This document shows positions 53,686 through 64,000 of a DNA stretch of 64,000 nt, piece after piece. A model generated the notes under the pieces. The model saw only the letters and a list, made by a program, of their open reading frames with translations. It was not told the origin of the DNA and ran no database searches. Positions within the stretch are counted from its first letter, which is position 1. The number at the start of each line of letters is the position of its first letter. This stretch comes from Isoetes taiwanensis. Its lineage: Eukaryota > Streptophyta > Lycopodiopsida > Isoetales > Isoetaceae. The DNA lies in contig JAJEKV010000056.1 in assembly GCA_021234155.1 (NCBI GenBank), positions 4,139,330-4,203,329 on the forward strand. The letters are read 5' to 3'. Made by a program: the position numbers and the translations under genes.

Positions 53686-55289
53686 CTAGTTGTTGTTCAT
53701 GATGGCGCAGCAGCCGCCTGGCCAAAGCATCAATATACCGCAATTCCCTCAAAAGAAGTGCCCGCGGTAAGGTTCATATGCCAAGATATGTCGCCGCTCA
53801 TCCGCGGGTGACCTCCACCTCTTCCCATTCCATATGAGACACCTCTTCCAATGCCGCAAAGAGCCTCCCAAGCTCGCATCCTAAACAGATTCCCGACAGA
53901 GGCGTACCACAGACTCGCCGGTGGTGTTAATGTTAACAACACTTGCCACAACATTCAGAGCCACACGCACACTCCCCGCTCGGAGAGAAGACAACAGAGA
54001 GGGGGCAGATTGTGGGATTACATCATGGACACTTGGCCCGGAGCAAGCAGGTCTGCAGGCGAGGGGAAGATGGGCCCTCCTCATCACTTTCAATGTTAAT
54101 GACGCCATCACCGGCCTCATCCCAACAGTGCAAGGGGATCGCCGCTAACAAAGAGCCCCATTCCCAACCTCCATACCAAAGACGATCCATCTCTATTCCA
54201 GGCATAGTAACTGCAAACAAAGATACAAAATCAAAGCAAACAAAGACATATGTACAAAAGTTGCAGGCAGCCCCCTACAACGACAAGTCACCCAATTGCC
54301 ATTGTGTAATTTGTTGTATCAAGAGGGATGAAGTCGATTGCATGTCCCCCAACAGCCTGGGTCTGAATTCAGCATCCTCCCCTTCCACAAAATTCTCATC
54401 CATGTCTCCAAAGTGCAGGCACCTCGCCCCAAAGATCTTTTCCTACCCTTCCCAAACCGGCTGAATGGGCTCCATCCCACCGGGATCCCATACGAAAGAC
54501 ACATCTACAATCGCTGGCAACGCCACTGGGTTCAATTGTCGGGGTGCCAGCGGCCTTCACCCTATGCTCGTAGATAAAGGCAGATTAGAAGGAAGGATCC
54601 AGCTAGTAGACAACACAAATTTCCCGGTTCTAAGCATCCTAGTGATTGTGTATACAAGGCTAGAGCTGGGATGCCTTCCACCATGATAGTTTACAAAATG
54701 AAGAGCCCTTCCCCAACAGGTTTACATTTATCCGTAACTACCACATGCTTAATATCCCCCGCACCATAAAGAAGTACATGTGTCCTTCCCCATCTCCAAT
54801 TGGCGCCCGAAACATTCTTTTGTGTGTACTTTGAAGTGGGGCTTCCCCATATCCTTCATGCAATACCCTATGAGCCCCTCAAAACAATGGAGTCAGATTC
54901 CTTAATGCCTTGCACACAAGGACAACCCCCACAGGCTTCTTAGCTCCCCACCCAAACCAAGGCTTCATGGCCAAATTGACTACTCTAGGGGACTTGAGAG
55001 CTAGCCTAAAACACACACCTGCTTGGTAATGCAGGGTGATCTAGGTCACTCCCCCTCACGCAAATAAAGACTGACACACAGTCCTCCCTCCTCACAGAAT
55101 TTAATCAAGATGTCATAGAACTCGGGGGTGCATCCTTGCCCGCCACACCTGTGGTAACACCGACGCCTATGAGGCCTATGCCTTCATCCTCGGGGCCATA
55201 TCTGCAGGCATGCCTCCACACAGACCCGCCAAGAGAACTCACGCTTCATTCTCGGCCGGCCCGCCTGCTCTTCTAGCATCCCTCCTCAT
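53686..55289 (-). pseudogene. Replitron-type Rep, copy C, frameshifted
   Basis: The start ATG at 55289 (MRRDARRAGGPAENEA) and stop at 53686-53688 correspond to copy A. EFYDILIKFC (motif-I region) is followed by a damaged HUH (DHPALP in place of DHLHFQ). Then come KKPVGVVLVCKAL in part, LHCFEGLIGYCMKDMGKPHF (Tyr at 54863-54865) and RQLEMGKD. After the probable intron (acceptor tttgtttgcag near 54,215) come GVINIESDEEGPSSP, SVHDVIPQS, RVALNVVASVVNINTTGESV, and a C-terminal helix with HMEWEEVEV and RELRYIDALARRL. The YxxK block is intact while the HUH is not, the reverse of copy B. The intron is inferred from the conserved DYTMAIG-type exon end and the poly-pyrimidine acceptor. Confidence 0.66.
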
Positions 55290-55363
55290 GGAAAGAAAAA
55301 GAAACAAAAGAAGAAATAAGAGAAGCTTAATGAAGCTCACCTCAATAAGCCCAAGCTCAATGA

Positions 55364-55374
55364 TGATTTATACA
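55364..55374 (-). promoter_or_regulatory. TATA-like box of Replitron C
   Basis: The minus strand reads gtgTATAAAtcat, about 80 bp before the Rep ATG, in register with copies A and B. Confidence 0.4.
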
Positions 55375-55639
55375 CATATTGGCGGCTTCCCCATCTTATC
55401 CACTCCCACGATGCCGTAAACGACAAGCATGGCCTTCCAAACATAGCCTCTACATCCGCGAACACAGTCTGCCCACTAACCATTGCTGAATGCACCCCAA
55501 ATGAAAACAAATAAAATGGCAAAGATTCCTTTACGCCGATTGGTGTACGCTGATACAATACACCCCAATAACCATTACAACCTTATGTTACAAACATACC
55601 CTTTCATAAACTAGCAAACTATATCATGTGACATTGACA

Positions 55640-56023
55640 AGTCAGCAAGTGCTTCTGGCTATTTATCCGGATACTTGGAATAAGGTGCGGAGTCAAGCAT
55701 TTCATTTGGCATCAGGATGGTTGTTGTGGTCCATTTGAAAGCGCGGAAGATTGTGTATCTTTCAAGGTTTGGATATTCCCCCTGCAGTAGTCCTCCATGA
55801 CGCACAAGCTAGAATCGCTAAGGCCTACCATTGTTCTTCGATTGCTCCTGCCAAGCGACAATTGATATTTGAGTCCTATTTGAGTGTGTTGTCTTATGCA
55901 TAGGTTGGTGGTTCTATTCAGTGAATCATGATTATCCTCTGAGATTTTATTCCCGCCTCTGCATTTGTATCTGGCTTTTGGCTTAGTGTTTCAATAAAGC
56001 TTGTCGTTCTTCAAAAAAAAAAT
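55640..56023 (+). pseudogene. LINE ORF2 C-terminus, AATAAA and poly(A), unit 2
   Basis: Partner of 35,570-35,946: a decayed 'WHxGWLLWSI' block, then 3' sequence with AATAAA at 55993-55998 and a run of ten A from 56013. The poly(A) marks the 3' end of the LINE on the plus strand. Confidence 0.55.
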
Positions 56024-56205
56024 TTATGAAATCACAATGGAAGTAACAAACTCTTATATCAGGTTAAGAATTCTTCCTTAGAATTATTTTGCTGTAAAAA
56101 ATTATGGCGTATAACTAAAGTTTATATTGTTGGTGTTGGAGTTTATAATAGACTTTGTTATAAATGGATTAGACTTTCAACGAGGTAAGTTCTACTAGAC
56201 GGCAT

Positions 56206-56559
<354 letters not shown>

Positions 56560-56699
56560 TGTTGGAAGGACGTGTATTTCTATAATTCAAAAGAAACTAC
56601 AAACATAGATGGGGGATTGAAACCCGATGGAGAAATTGTCCACCAGAGCAAAACCACACACCACCTTGCGACATACATCATCTAAATAAGTTATATATT

Positions 56700-57182
56700 C
56701 TGGGAAGGGACTCGCAAGAGACACAAAACCGGCCGACTACCAGAGAACTTCCTCAACTATAAGCCGATGGCGTAAAACCTGCAAGCAACACAAAGAACTC
56801 TAAAAAACACCCGTGAATGGTTATAGAAAATCCAACATGTAGCAGAAAAAAAAGAGAGCATCACCCAATAGGGTGGAGAACAGCATCACCCAACGGGTGG
56901 AAAACAATTACGTACAAAGAAATATGCGTCACCCTCGAGGTGGAAATAAACACCATCACCCGCAGGTGGAGATAGCATCACCCATAGGGTGGAGAAAAGC
57001 GTCACCCAATGGGTGGATAACAATCATGTAAAAAGAAATATGCGTCACCCCGAGGTGGAAATAAAACAGATCACCCGGGAGGGTGGAGAAAAGCCGCCAC
57101 CCGGGCGGAAGAAAACACGATAAATAGAAATGTGTAAGGCCACCATCACGGTGGAAATAAACAAAGACCACCCACAAAAAAC
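56700..57182 (-). repeat. Dispersed hairpin repeat, copy 2 (array of CACCC/GGGTG hairpins)
   Basis: Matches the interior of 24,965-25,765 in reverse orientation (gcctgcaagcaacacaaaga..., cacccgtgaatggttatag). From 56,865 to 57,115 there are about ten short hairpins of the type tcacccaatagggtgga, tcacccaacgggtgga, tcacccatagggtgga, tcacccaatgggtgga. They are spaced irregularly by 15-40 bp and alternate with caccctcgaggtggaaataa units. No long reading frame is credible here. Confidence 0.8.
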
Positions 57183-57183
57183 G

Positions 57184-60100
57184 GTCCAATAGAATCCCAT
57201 GTCACAAAATTGTAATGGAGTGCCAAACGCAATATTTGGCACATCCAGACACAGCTAAATAGCAAAATATGATGTAAAATGATAGCACAATGCACAATGC
57301 ACTGTCTGTGAAAAAAGAGCTCAACAGCTAGCTAGAAATGAAGTTCCCGGCAAATGATACAGAACGAGGAAGAAGGTGGAGGGAAAAACCAGAAGGTGTC
57401 CAATATAAATCCAGGCCAGAAAAACTCAATGGACTGCCAAATGCATGACGCATAAGGCCAAATATAAAAAGGCAAATGATGTAAAACCATAAAAAATAAC
57501 GTCAAAAACACAAAAACGAACTATAATTGGCCAAATAAAACGGGCTTTTGAAAAAAAATGCAATACACTCCAGTCATGACTAGATGCACCAATATGAATA
57601 ATACTTTTAAAGAACGAGGAAGAAGGTTGAGGTAGAGGTTAAAGAAGGTCAAGAAGGGGAAAGAGATTGAAGTTACATTCGGATCACATCGTGGGTCAAG
57701 CAAAGAAGGCTTATGAAAAAACAAAGAAGGTCGAAGGGTGAGTCTGAAGTCAAAAGTGAGATTAAGGCCAAGGTAAAAGAGGCAATGGGGTCAAGTGCTG
57801 ACGTCGAGGTAGAGTGCGAAAAATGGAATAAGTGATTACGGAAGGATGTCATAGTGTTAGGAAGCAGCCATACCAAATAGAAAAGGACCCACTATAAGTG
57901 CAAAAAAGCTCTCAATAGACAGCTAGAAATGGATTTCCCGAGATAACTAGAATCATGCAGAACCAGCACCATGCACAACACCTTGTGTACAACAACATAA
58001 GATACTCCACATATAGATAAAGATAAGCCTAAAAATGAAGGATGATCCAATAGAAACCCATGTCGCAAAATCTTAATGCAGTGCCAAACGCAATATGCAT
58101 CATATCCAGATAAAGCCAAATAGCAAATATGCCACTGATGTATAATGATAGCGCCGGAAAAACCTAGAATGCTAAAGAACTGCAAGAACACGATGCCAAA
58201 CTAGAATTTGCCAAATAGGACGTGCTTGCGACAAAAAATGCAATGCAACGCATTTTTTAAACAATATGTGAATGTTGAATAAAAGAGAAAAGATAGTGTT
58301 AAAGAAGAGGTCATACGGAAAATAATATGACATTTGGAGCGAGGAAGGAATGCTGCAATACGAATAGCACTGGGAGTATGAAGAGGTTGAGGGAGAAGTG
58401 GCAGACATGTCAGTACAAATCAAGAGGAAGGTCAAGGGAGATGAGAGTGAATTTAAATTTGGACCACATCATGGATCAAGAAAAACGAGGCTTAAGTTGG
58501 AAGAAAGTAGGAGGGCTATGCACAAGCAATTTATGGCAAATGTGAGGCCAAAATCAAGGTGAGGTTATGGCCAAGAGAAAAGAGGAAACGAAAGTCAACA
58601 GTGGCAAGGTCACAGAGTAGTGCGAGGAGGTCAGCCATATGGCAGAAGCAAATGAGGGAATGTACATGTTAAAGGAAATGAAAACACAATGAGTATGTAA
58701 TGTTACATATTGTGAGTAAAGCGATGCATGAAAAAAGAAGCCTACTGCGAATATGACAAAGTGGAGCTAACATAAATAAAGGATCACCCAAATCTATAAA
58801 ATTGGTGTTATATAAGCAATAAACCTGTGCCGAGTCCGTAAAAAATGGAAAAACCACCTAACAACATAACATGTCACCCATGGTCAAGAACAGAGAATAC
58901 AACTTCGCGAAGCTGCAATGTTACATGATAAATGACAATCGCCAACATAATGATAATTTCAGAGCAATGTTTCCGAAAAAGACAACAAAGTTAGATGATG
59001 TAAGCTCAAGCATAAATACGAGAAAAGAGGAATGCAAGCCAATGAACAAATGCAACAAGAAAATAACCACTATGATGGCGATGCATAAGTAGTTTAGATC
59101 GAATGTGAGGCCGAAGTCAAGGTGAGGTTATGGCCAAAGGAAAAGAAGAAAAGAAGGTCAATAGTGCGGAGGTCCCGGTTGAGTGCAACGAGATCAGCGC
59201 CAATCAAGAGGAAGGTCAAGAAGGGAAGTTAAATTCGGATCACATCGTGGATCAAACAAAAAGGAGGCTGAAGTCCGAAGAAAGTATGCTGGTGATGCAC
59301 AAGCAGATTAGGTCGAATGTGAGGCCGAAGTCAAGGTAAGGTTATGGCCAAGGGAAAAGAGGAAAAGAAGGTCAGCAGTGCTGCCCATGACGTGGATGTC
59401 AAATGCATATATGACCATGACGTGCATCTTAAAAACACCAATCAACCTGGAATAAAAATGAGATCTAACAAAAACATCGTATCATACGAAGTGGAAAATG
59501 CAAGACAACAATCAAAGGAGATAGGTTCAGGGTTCCCGACCAAAGAAAAACTCAAGGTCTGAAGATCCATAAGAATATGATAACAAACTCGATGGCAAAA
59601 AAGGACCTGCCAAATGAAGGATAATTGTAGATCGTAACAAAGAACAAGAAGAACCGTTAGTGCAAGAAATGACCTAAAAAAGACGACGATATGATAAAGA
59701 TAAAGCAACATCCATGAAGTGTATTGTGCCAAGACAATATTTTAACAAGCATCTAAAAAGAATGGCTAAGATGGTAAAAGGAAAGAAAGTGTGAAGGTAC
59801 CCTCGTGCTGCTATTAACCGAAAGACATCACGGATATAGTGAAAAGAGCCCCGGTGGAGAGAATGGTAAGATGGCGATGCTTGAATGGAGGAGGTCAAAT
59901 GTGAAAACCAAGTTAAAGGTAAAAGATACGGCCAAGGATATAGAGGAGATGGAGGTCGAGAGTGCCAAGGTTCGGGTAGGAGTAATGAGGTGAGTCTAAT
60001 AACCAAGTGATGAAAAAATGGGTAATGGAAACACAATAACTACATGATGTTATGTGATATCATGCCAAATCTGGATACAAAATGAGACAACTTGTGACAA

Positions 60101-60450
60101 ACATGTAAAGAACTTACTCTTGACAAATAAATGTAACGCATATCTAGAGACGACAAATCCATAAGATAACATATCAAGAGATGGATAGTACCAAGACAAG
60201 AAAGGAAATGCTTGACGACTCAAGTAGGAAGCAAAATGTCCAACAGAAGGTTAGCAAAACAGAACAAGCCAAAAACTCAATGGAACGCAATATACTGCCT
60301 ACCAGAAACCCAAGTTGCAAACATATGACAAGGCAAGACTATCTTTCAAAAACCCGAAAACCATAAGAACAACTTCAAGAACACGATGCAAGCTAAAAAT
60401 GCCAAATAGAATGCACTTATGACAAAATTGCGTTGCCCTAATGAAAGCGA
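57184..60450 (+). repeat. Divergent tandem repeats, ~780-bp period with sub-repeats
   Basis: cggatcacatcgtgggtcaa occurs at 57681, a variant at 58461 and again at 59236 (spacing 780 and 775). tccaatagaa(t/a)cccatgtc occurs at 57184 and 58045, with a relative at 57,398. gtgaggcc(g/a)aa(g/a)tcaaggt occurs near 58,545, 59,105 and 59,317, each followed by gaggttatggccaa or a close variant. The plus strand is purine-rich, and its frames share peptide motifs (SDHIVDQTKRRL, LDHIMDQEKRGL), but all are broken within 60-70 codons. Whether the repeat was ever coding is unclear. Confidence 0.75.
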
Positions 60451-61750
60451 ATTAGTATGTTTAAATAGAATAGAACAGAATAATCGAATCGAATCGAATA
60501 GAATGGAATGATAGTAGTTTTAAATGAGATGTCATAGGGAAAGATGAGACCACATACCGATACCCATGCTAAGTGATTCCAAATCCATATAGACATAAAT
60601 ATGCACAAGATATAGATAAGTATGTAAACTCAAATGATGTATTTGAACTAAAATGATGTATGACTAATATGCACACCAAAATGTAAATAGATACGAGACA
60701 AAATCAAAGTAAGACAAGAACAGAATTACTCATAATGACGCGATACGTGTATATGCCAAGGTCAAGGTGAAGGACAAAGGTGGGTCAAGGTCGAGATGAA
60801 CTTCAGAGAGGGAGAGAGCCATAAATTAAATAAAACTTGGATCAAGGTCATGTTCCAACAAAAAACAATAGCTCAAAGGGAAGGCACGAAGGCCGAACTG
60901 AGACATGAACCAATTTACAAGGCCATTATTGCAAAATAGGTCATATCCCCATAAGGTGAAGTGATTTAAATAGCAAGCACACCAATGCAAAAATAGGTCA
61001 TATCCCTCCATGGTGAAGTAACGTAAATTTGCAGAAACGATAACTTAGCAAGATAGCATCCAAAGAGACAATATGTCTAGCAACACAATTTACAAGCACA
61101 TGTTGGAAGTAGAAAAGGTGCATCGAATACGCATCAGAAATAAGAAACCATAGGACCATTGCAATGAAAAGTGTTAAGATGAGAATGCCTAGATAATACA
61201 ATGAACTATACCCGAATCCCAAAGATCCATTGGATTATATGCTGACAAATGCAGAAAACAAAGAAAGGCGATACAAAATAAAGATGCCTGTTAAAATTAA
61301 AATACCGCAAGAACTCCCATATAACAAACTCCGTGCATTGATGGCTTGGGTTAAGAAACGTAGGAGGTTAGATAAACAAACGAAGTGAGAGAGGCCCGAA
61401 AGGGCTTGATAACAAAAATGTTCCATAGACGAGAAGGGTGGGAATAATAAATGGACGTGAAGCATGCTATGTTCAGAAAATTGCAAAATGCCACGAATAA
61501 CAGTCGAAAGAACTATGCTAGGCCCTAACAAAAGCTCAGATAAATCCCCTTGAACAATAGCCCAGAAAAATGTCAATTAAGGAAAGGGATAGGGTTAAAG
61601 ATGGATGTATAGCATGTTGATAAATTAAGATAGAAATGAGGAAATGTGAGTGATGCATAGAGATAAAGGTGTGTGCTTGGCAATGCATTGGAAAACAAGA
61701 TGAAAATGTTAACAAAAAACAACAGTTATTAGAGAAGTTAAAGTGAGTGG
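60451..61750. other. No gene recognised; GAATA/GAATC microsatellite at 60,464-60,512
   Basis: Contains the short imperfect run atagaatagaacagaataat then cgaatcgaatcgaatagaat. The remainder resembles decayed continuation of the repeat field. ataggtcatatcccc(c)ata-like blocks occur at 60,937 and 60,993 (56 bp apart). Confidence 0.45.
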
Positions 61751-63200
61751 TGGAATCATAAAGGCAACACAAACCTGATGCACATAGAACCGTATGAGCT
61801 AAGGCCAAGCAAACACAGCAATATATGGCACCTCGCCATAGATTCAAAGAACAAGCAGACAACGATGGAAGTTTTCCACAGAGAGTCTGGTGTCTGCTGC
61901 AGCTTGTGGTTATGCGATCCGGCACCCAGTAGCTTGACCTGCTCCAATCCAGCAACTGAAAGGTCTTGTGCACGAAGCACCTTTCGCCCAAATTGCACTT
62001 CGACTCTTTTCAGCTTGGTAAGAGCCCAAATCGACCCATCCCCTTTCCTGCTGAACCGGTTTGAGGGAGTGCCACCAGATTTTGTAGGCCTACCTGCAAC
62101 ATCGTGGAATGCAAGAATCGGACCGTAAATCTGCTCAAAATACCTGATGCTACAAAATTAACAGGTTAGATTGTCAAAGCAGGGATTTAGTTTAAGCATG
62201 TGGCACCACAACCAATAAAGTGTCCCTTAGAAAAGCATTGCATACCGAACAACCTGCAGTGGATGAACGAAAAACTGGTTGCAGTTGTATCCAACTCCGC
62301 ATAAATCCGCCGAACCTACCTGAAGCGGATTGGAAAAAAGAAATCAATGAAGAGGGAAATGGAATCAGGCAATTACCTAGATGCTGGGGCGCGACGTGGC
62401 ATGCTGATACTGACTGGGCCGAAAAAACAGAGAGGATCAGGAGGTTAACCCATCGCAAAAAACAGCAAAATCCGGCTGGATCTGAAGCCAGCTTGATAAA
62501 ACGGCTGAAACTAGGCTGGAGCTTGCATGTAGGAGCACAAATCCAATTCGTGCAGAGGCAATGAGGTTGGGATTGGCTGCATGGATTGAGTAGGCCGAAG
62601 TGGTCTGGGGTGTTTCGGATTGAAATGATAGACTGAAATCGGCCTGGTAACTCCAAATTTGCGGGAGCTACAGAAGTACAGCCAGATCGTGTGCTGCTGG
62701 AGATCAAATCGATACTCGAAAGGTACTGTGGTATTAGACGAACTGTGGGTGCTGTTGCTGTTCTTGATTCATAGCCGCTCATTGCTTGAGCTCATCATTC
62801 AGCTCAGAATTTGCATGCATCCGGATCTGAAAAAAGCTAGCTCTAGAGTGGTACATGTCGCTTAGCAACAGAACAGATCAAGCAACAGAGCCGAAAAATA
62901 GAGTAAGCATGCATAGAAGTCGAAAGGAAGGCGGTAACAACCTCCACGAATCTGCAGCCTGATCCTGTAGGAATCGAAACTCCCATGCATGCATCCGCAA
63001 GAGAGAAATTGTGAAGAGATATGCGCATGATCAAGATTATGCTTCTAGATGGATTCACCATGCACACAACGAGGATGCATCCCATTGCACAGAAAATAAG
63101 AAAGTATAGAAACAATAGAAAGATATGGAAAAATATATATGATCTGGAGAAGCTAAGTAGTAACAATTTTATCAGCCATTCTGAGATTGTATCAATGCAA
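61751..63200. other. Higher-complexity region; possible decayed gene, unrecognised
   Basis: Composition is less biased than on either side. On the minus strand, 62,145-61,830 reads EQIYGPILAFHDVAGRPTKS then KLKRVEVQFGRKVLRAQDLS and VAGLEQVKLLGAG, which looks like protein, but I know no family for it. The 196-codon minus frame at 62,192-62,782 lacks domain-like features. No splice pattern can be fixed. Confidence 0.35.
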
Positions 63201-63529
63201 GTTGGGGATTCACCATGCACAACCCAAAAACATCAAATTAAAATGAAAATAAGAAACTGGAACGAATTGATCCATACTTCCGAGTGGATTCACCATAGTC
63301 CACCATGCATAACTGAAAAGCCTCCAATTGAACATAAAATAAACCGAAAACAAGGTAAAGATCCAGAAGGAAGTGATACCTGCCATACCATATCGCATCA
63401 TGCCGATGAGAAAGAGATGAAGAATAACATGACAAGGGTAAGGAAAGTGTGTGAGGGAGAAAAAGTCATGGAAGGGAAGCGAGGCAGAGAAGGAAAGCAA
63501 CGAGAATAGAAGAAGAGCTGATAGATAGG
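63201..63529. other. No feature recognised
   Basis: AT-rich with purine-rich end (about 63,430-63,510); aattcaccat(g/a)-type blocks at 63,052, 63,209 and 63,290 repeat loosely. Confidence 0.35.
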
Positions 63530-64000
63530 CTTGTCATTCATCACAGCAGCAGTATACAATGTTTTGAAGAATAGAGAGGGGTAGCCAACCATAGGAACAA
63601 TATCGGACTACCCCGTAAAAAGAAATGTGCACAGGCAATATAGAAGGGTAATGGCGACAACTTCTCATCGGGATAAAAAACCCCGCCCTTTTGGGTTTTC
63701 GAGGAAAACCCTAATGAGAAATGGTCGCCAACAACCTTGAATGTGTTGCCTGGAAAACCGAAGGAGATGGGTTGATGGCGAACACAAATATAGCAGGACC
63801 CCGGAAGACGGCGTAATCCTTGAATATATTGCCTGGAGAACCGAAAGAGGTGGGTTGATGGCGAACACAAATATAGCAGGACCCCAGAAGATGGCGGAAG
63901 CCTGCAAGCAACACAAAGAACCCCTAAAAAATACCCGTGAATAGTTAGAGAAAAGCAAACTCATGCCCCCACGCAGCAGGGCGGGAAGGGAGGGAAGCAA
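63530..64000 (-). repeat. Dispersed hairpin repeat family, copy 3 (runs off the end)
   Basis: Reverse-oriented copy of 24,965-25,765, ending at the window edge in ttgcttccctcccttcc (minus strand). It contains an 83-bp tandem duplication (63735-63817 and 63818-63900: ccttgaat(g/a)t(g/a)ttgcctgg ... caaatatagcaggacccc) that copy 1 lacks. It has no CACCC/GGGTG array, unlike copies 1 and 2. Confidence 0.75.

Larger units (their letters stand above)
53100..55550 (-). mobile_element. Replitron-like transposon, copy C
   Basis: Sister of copy B (33,100-35,500) through the tandem duplication, and more distant from copy A. Left (3') boundary blocks shared with A fade near 53,100; right (5') blocks shared with A (caaagattcc at about 55,520) fade near 55,550. 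It lies inside the LINE whose zf-RVT part is at 52,130 and whose 3' end is at 55,660. Confidence 0.55.
49008..56205 (+). repeat. Tandem duplication, unit 2, right part
   Basis: Continuation of unit 2 after the transposon; it matches 28,807-36,134 throughout, minus the 157-bp duplication of unit 1 and with small indels. It ends at gacggcatcctgaattc (about 56,193-56,209), beyond which the sequence is unique flank. Confidence 0.85.

Noticed and set aside
56865-57115. CRISPR-like array
   Set aside because: Short hairpins with irregular spacing and no constant repeat/variable spacer structure; the genome is eukaryotic.
62192-62782. 196-codon minus-strand ORF as a real gene
   Set aside because: It has no hydrophobic core pattern, domain or motif, and overlaps an equally open plus-strand frame; probably chance in a stretch of balanced composition.

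Overview
This is a eukaryotic, plant-type window: AT-rich, intron-bearing and dominated by transposable elements, with no bacterial operons and few intact long reading frames. A Derlin gene with conserved exon phases, a CHUP1-like chloroplast-positioning gene and DUF1677 genes place it in a land plant. Copies of a Replitron-type HUH-endonuclease transposon (a group reported at high copy number in non-seed plants) and a DUF7869-type transposon point to a fern or another non-seed plant; that placement is inference.

Layout. 1-6 kb: degenerate coding fragments, purine-rich tracts and a LINE reverse-transcriptase remnant. 6-8.4 kb: the best-preserved Replitron copy (A, minus strand), lying head-to-head with a Derlin gene at 8.7-10.1 kb. 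11.4-13 kb: CHUP1-like gene remains. 13-15.2 kb: a Ty3/gypsy RT remnant carrying a nested poly(A) retro-insertion with a target-site duplication, followed by a phased ATGGTGA array near 15.7 kb. 16-27 kb: mostly unrecognised relics, a 443-bp MITE, a SINE-like unit, a dispersed hairpin-bearing repeat and a decayed DUF1677 copy.

27.9-56.2 kb is an ~8.2-kb tandem duplication. Each unit carries, in order, DUF4283-like fragments, a DUF1677 gene, LINE ORF2 remnants and a Replitron (copies B and C). The second unit is split by a ~12.0-kb DNA transposon (37,022-49,007) with 29-bp perfect terminal inverted repeats and a 7-bp target-site duplication; it has a DUF7869 gene in its left half and an unrecognised plus-strand gene in its right half. 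56.4 kb on: a (GT)69 microsatellite, the hairpin repeat again, a field of divergent ~780-bp tandem repeats, and a third hairpin-family copy running off the end.

The most interesting content is the Replitron family. All three copies share a TATA-like box, the Rep catalytic region, a C-terminal part with a SUMO-interaction-like motif and a charged helix, and a tRNA-like tail, although every copy is frameshifted. Many reading frames here carry single-base indels. The two tandem units also differ repeatedly at CAG/CTG trinucleotides, so part of the 'pseudogenisation' may be systematic sequencing error at methylated sites.
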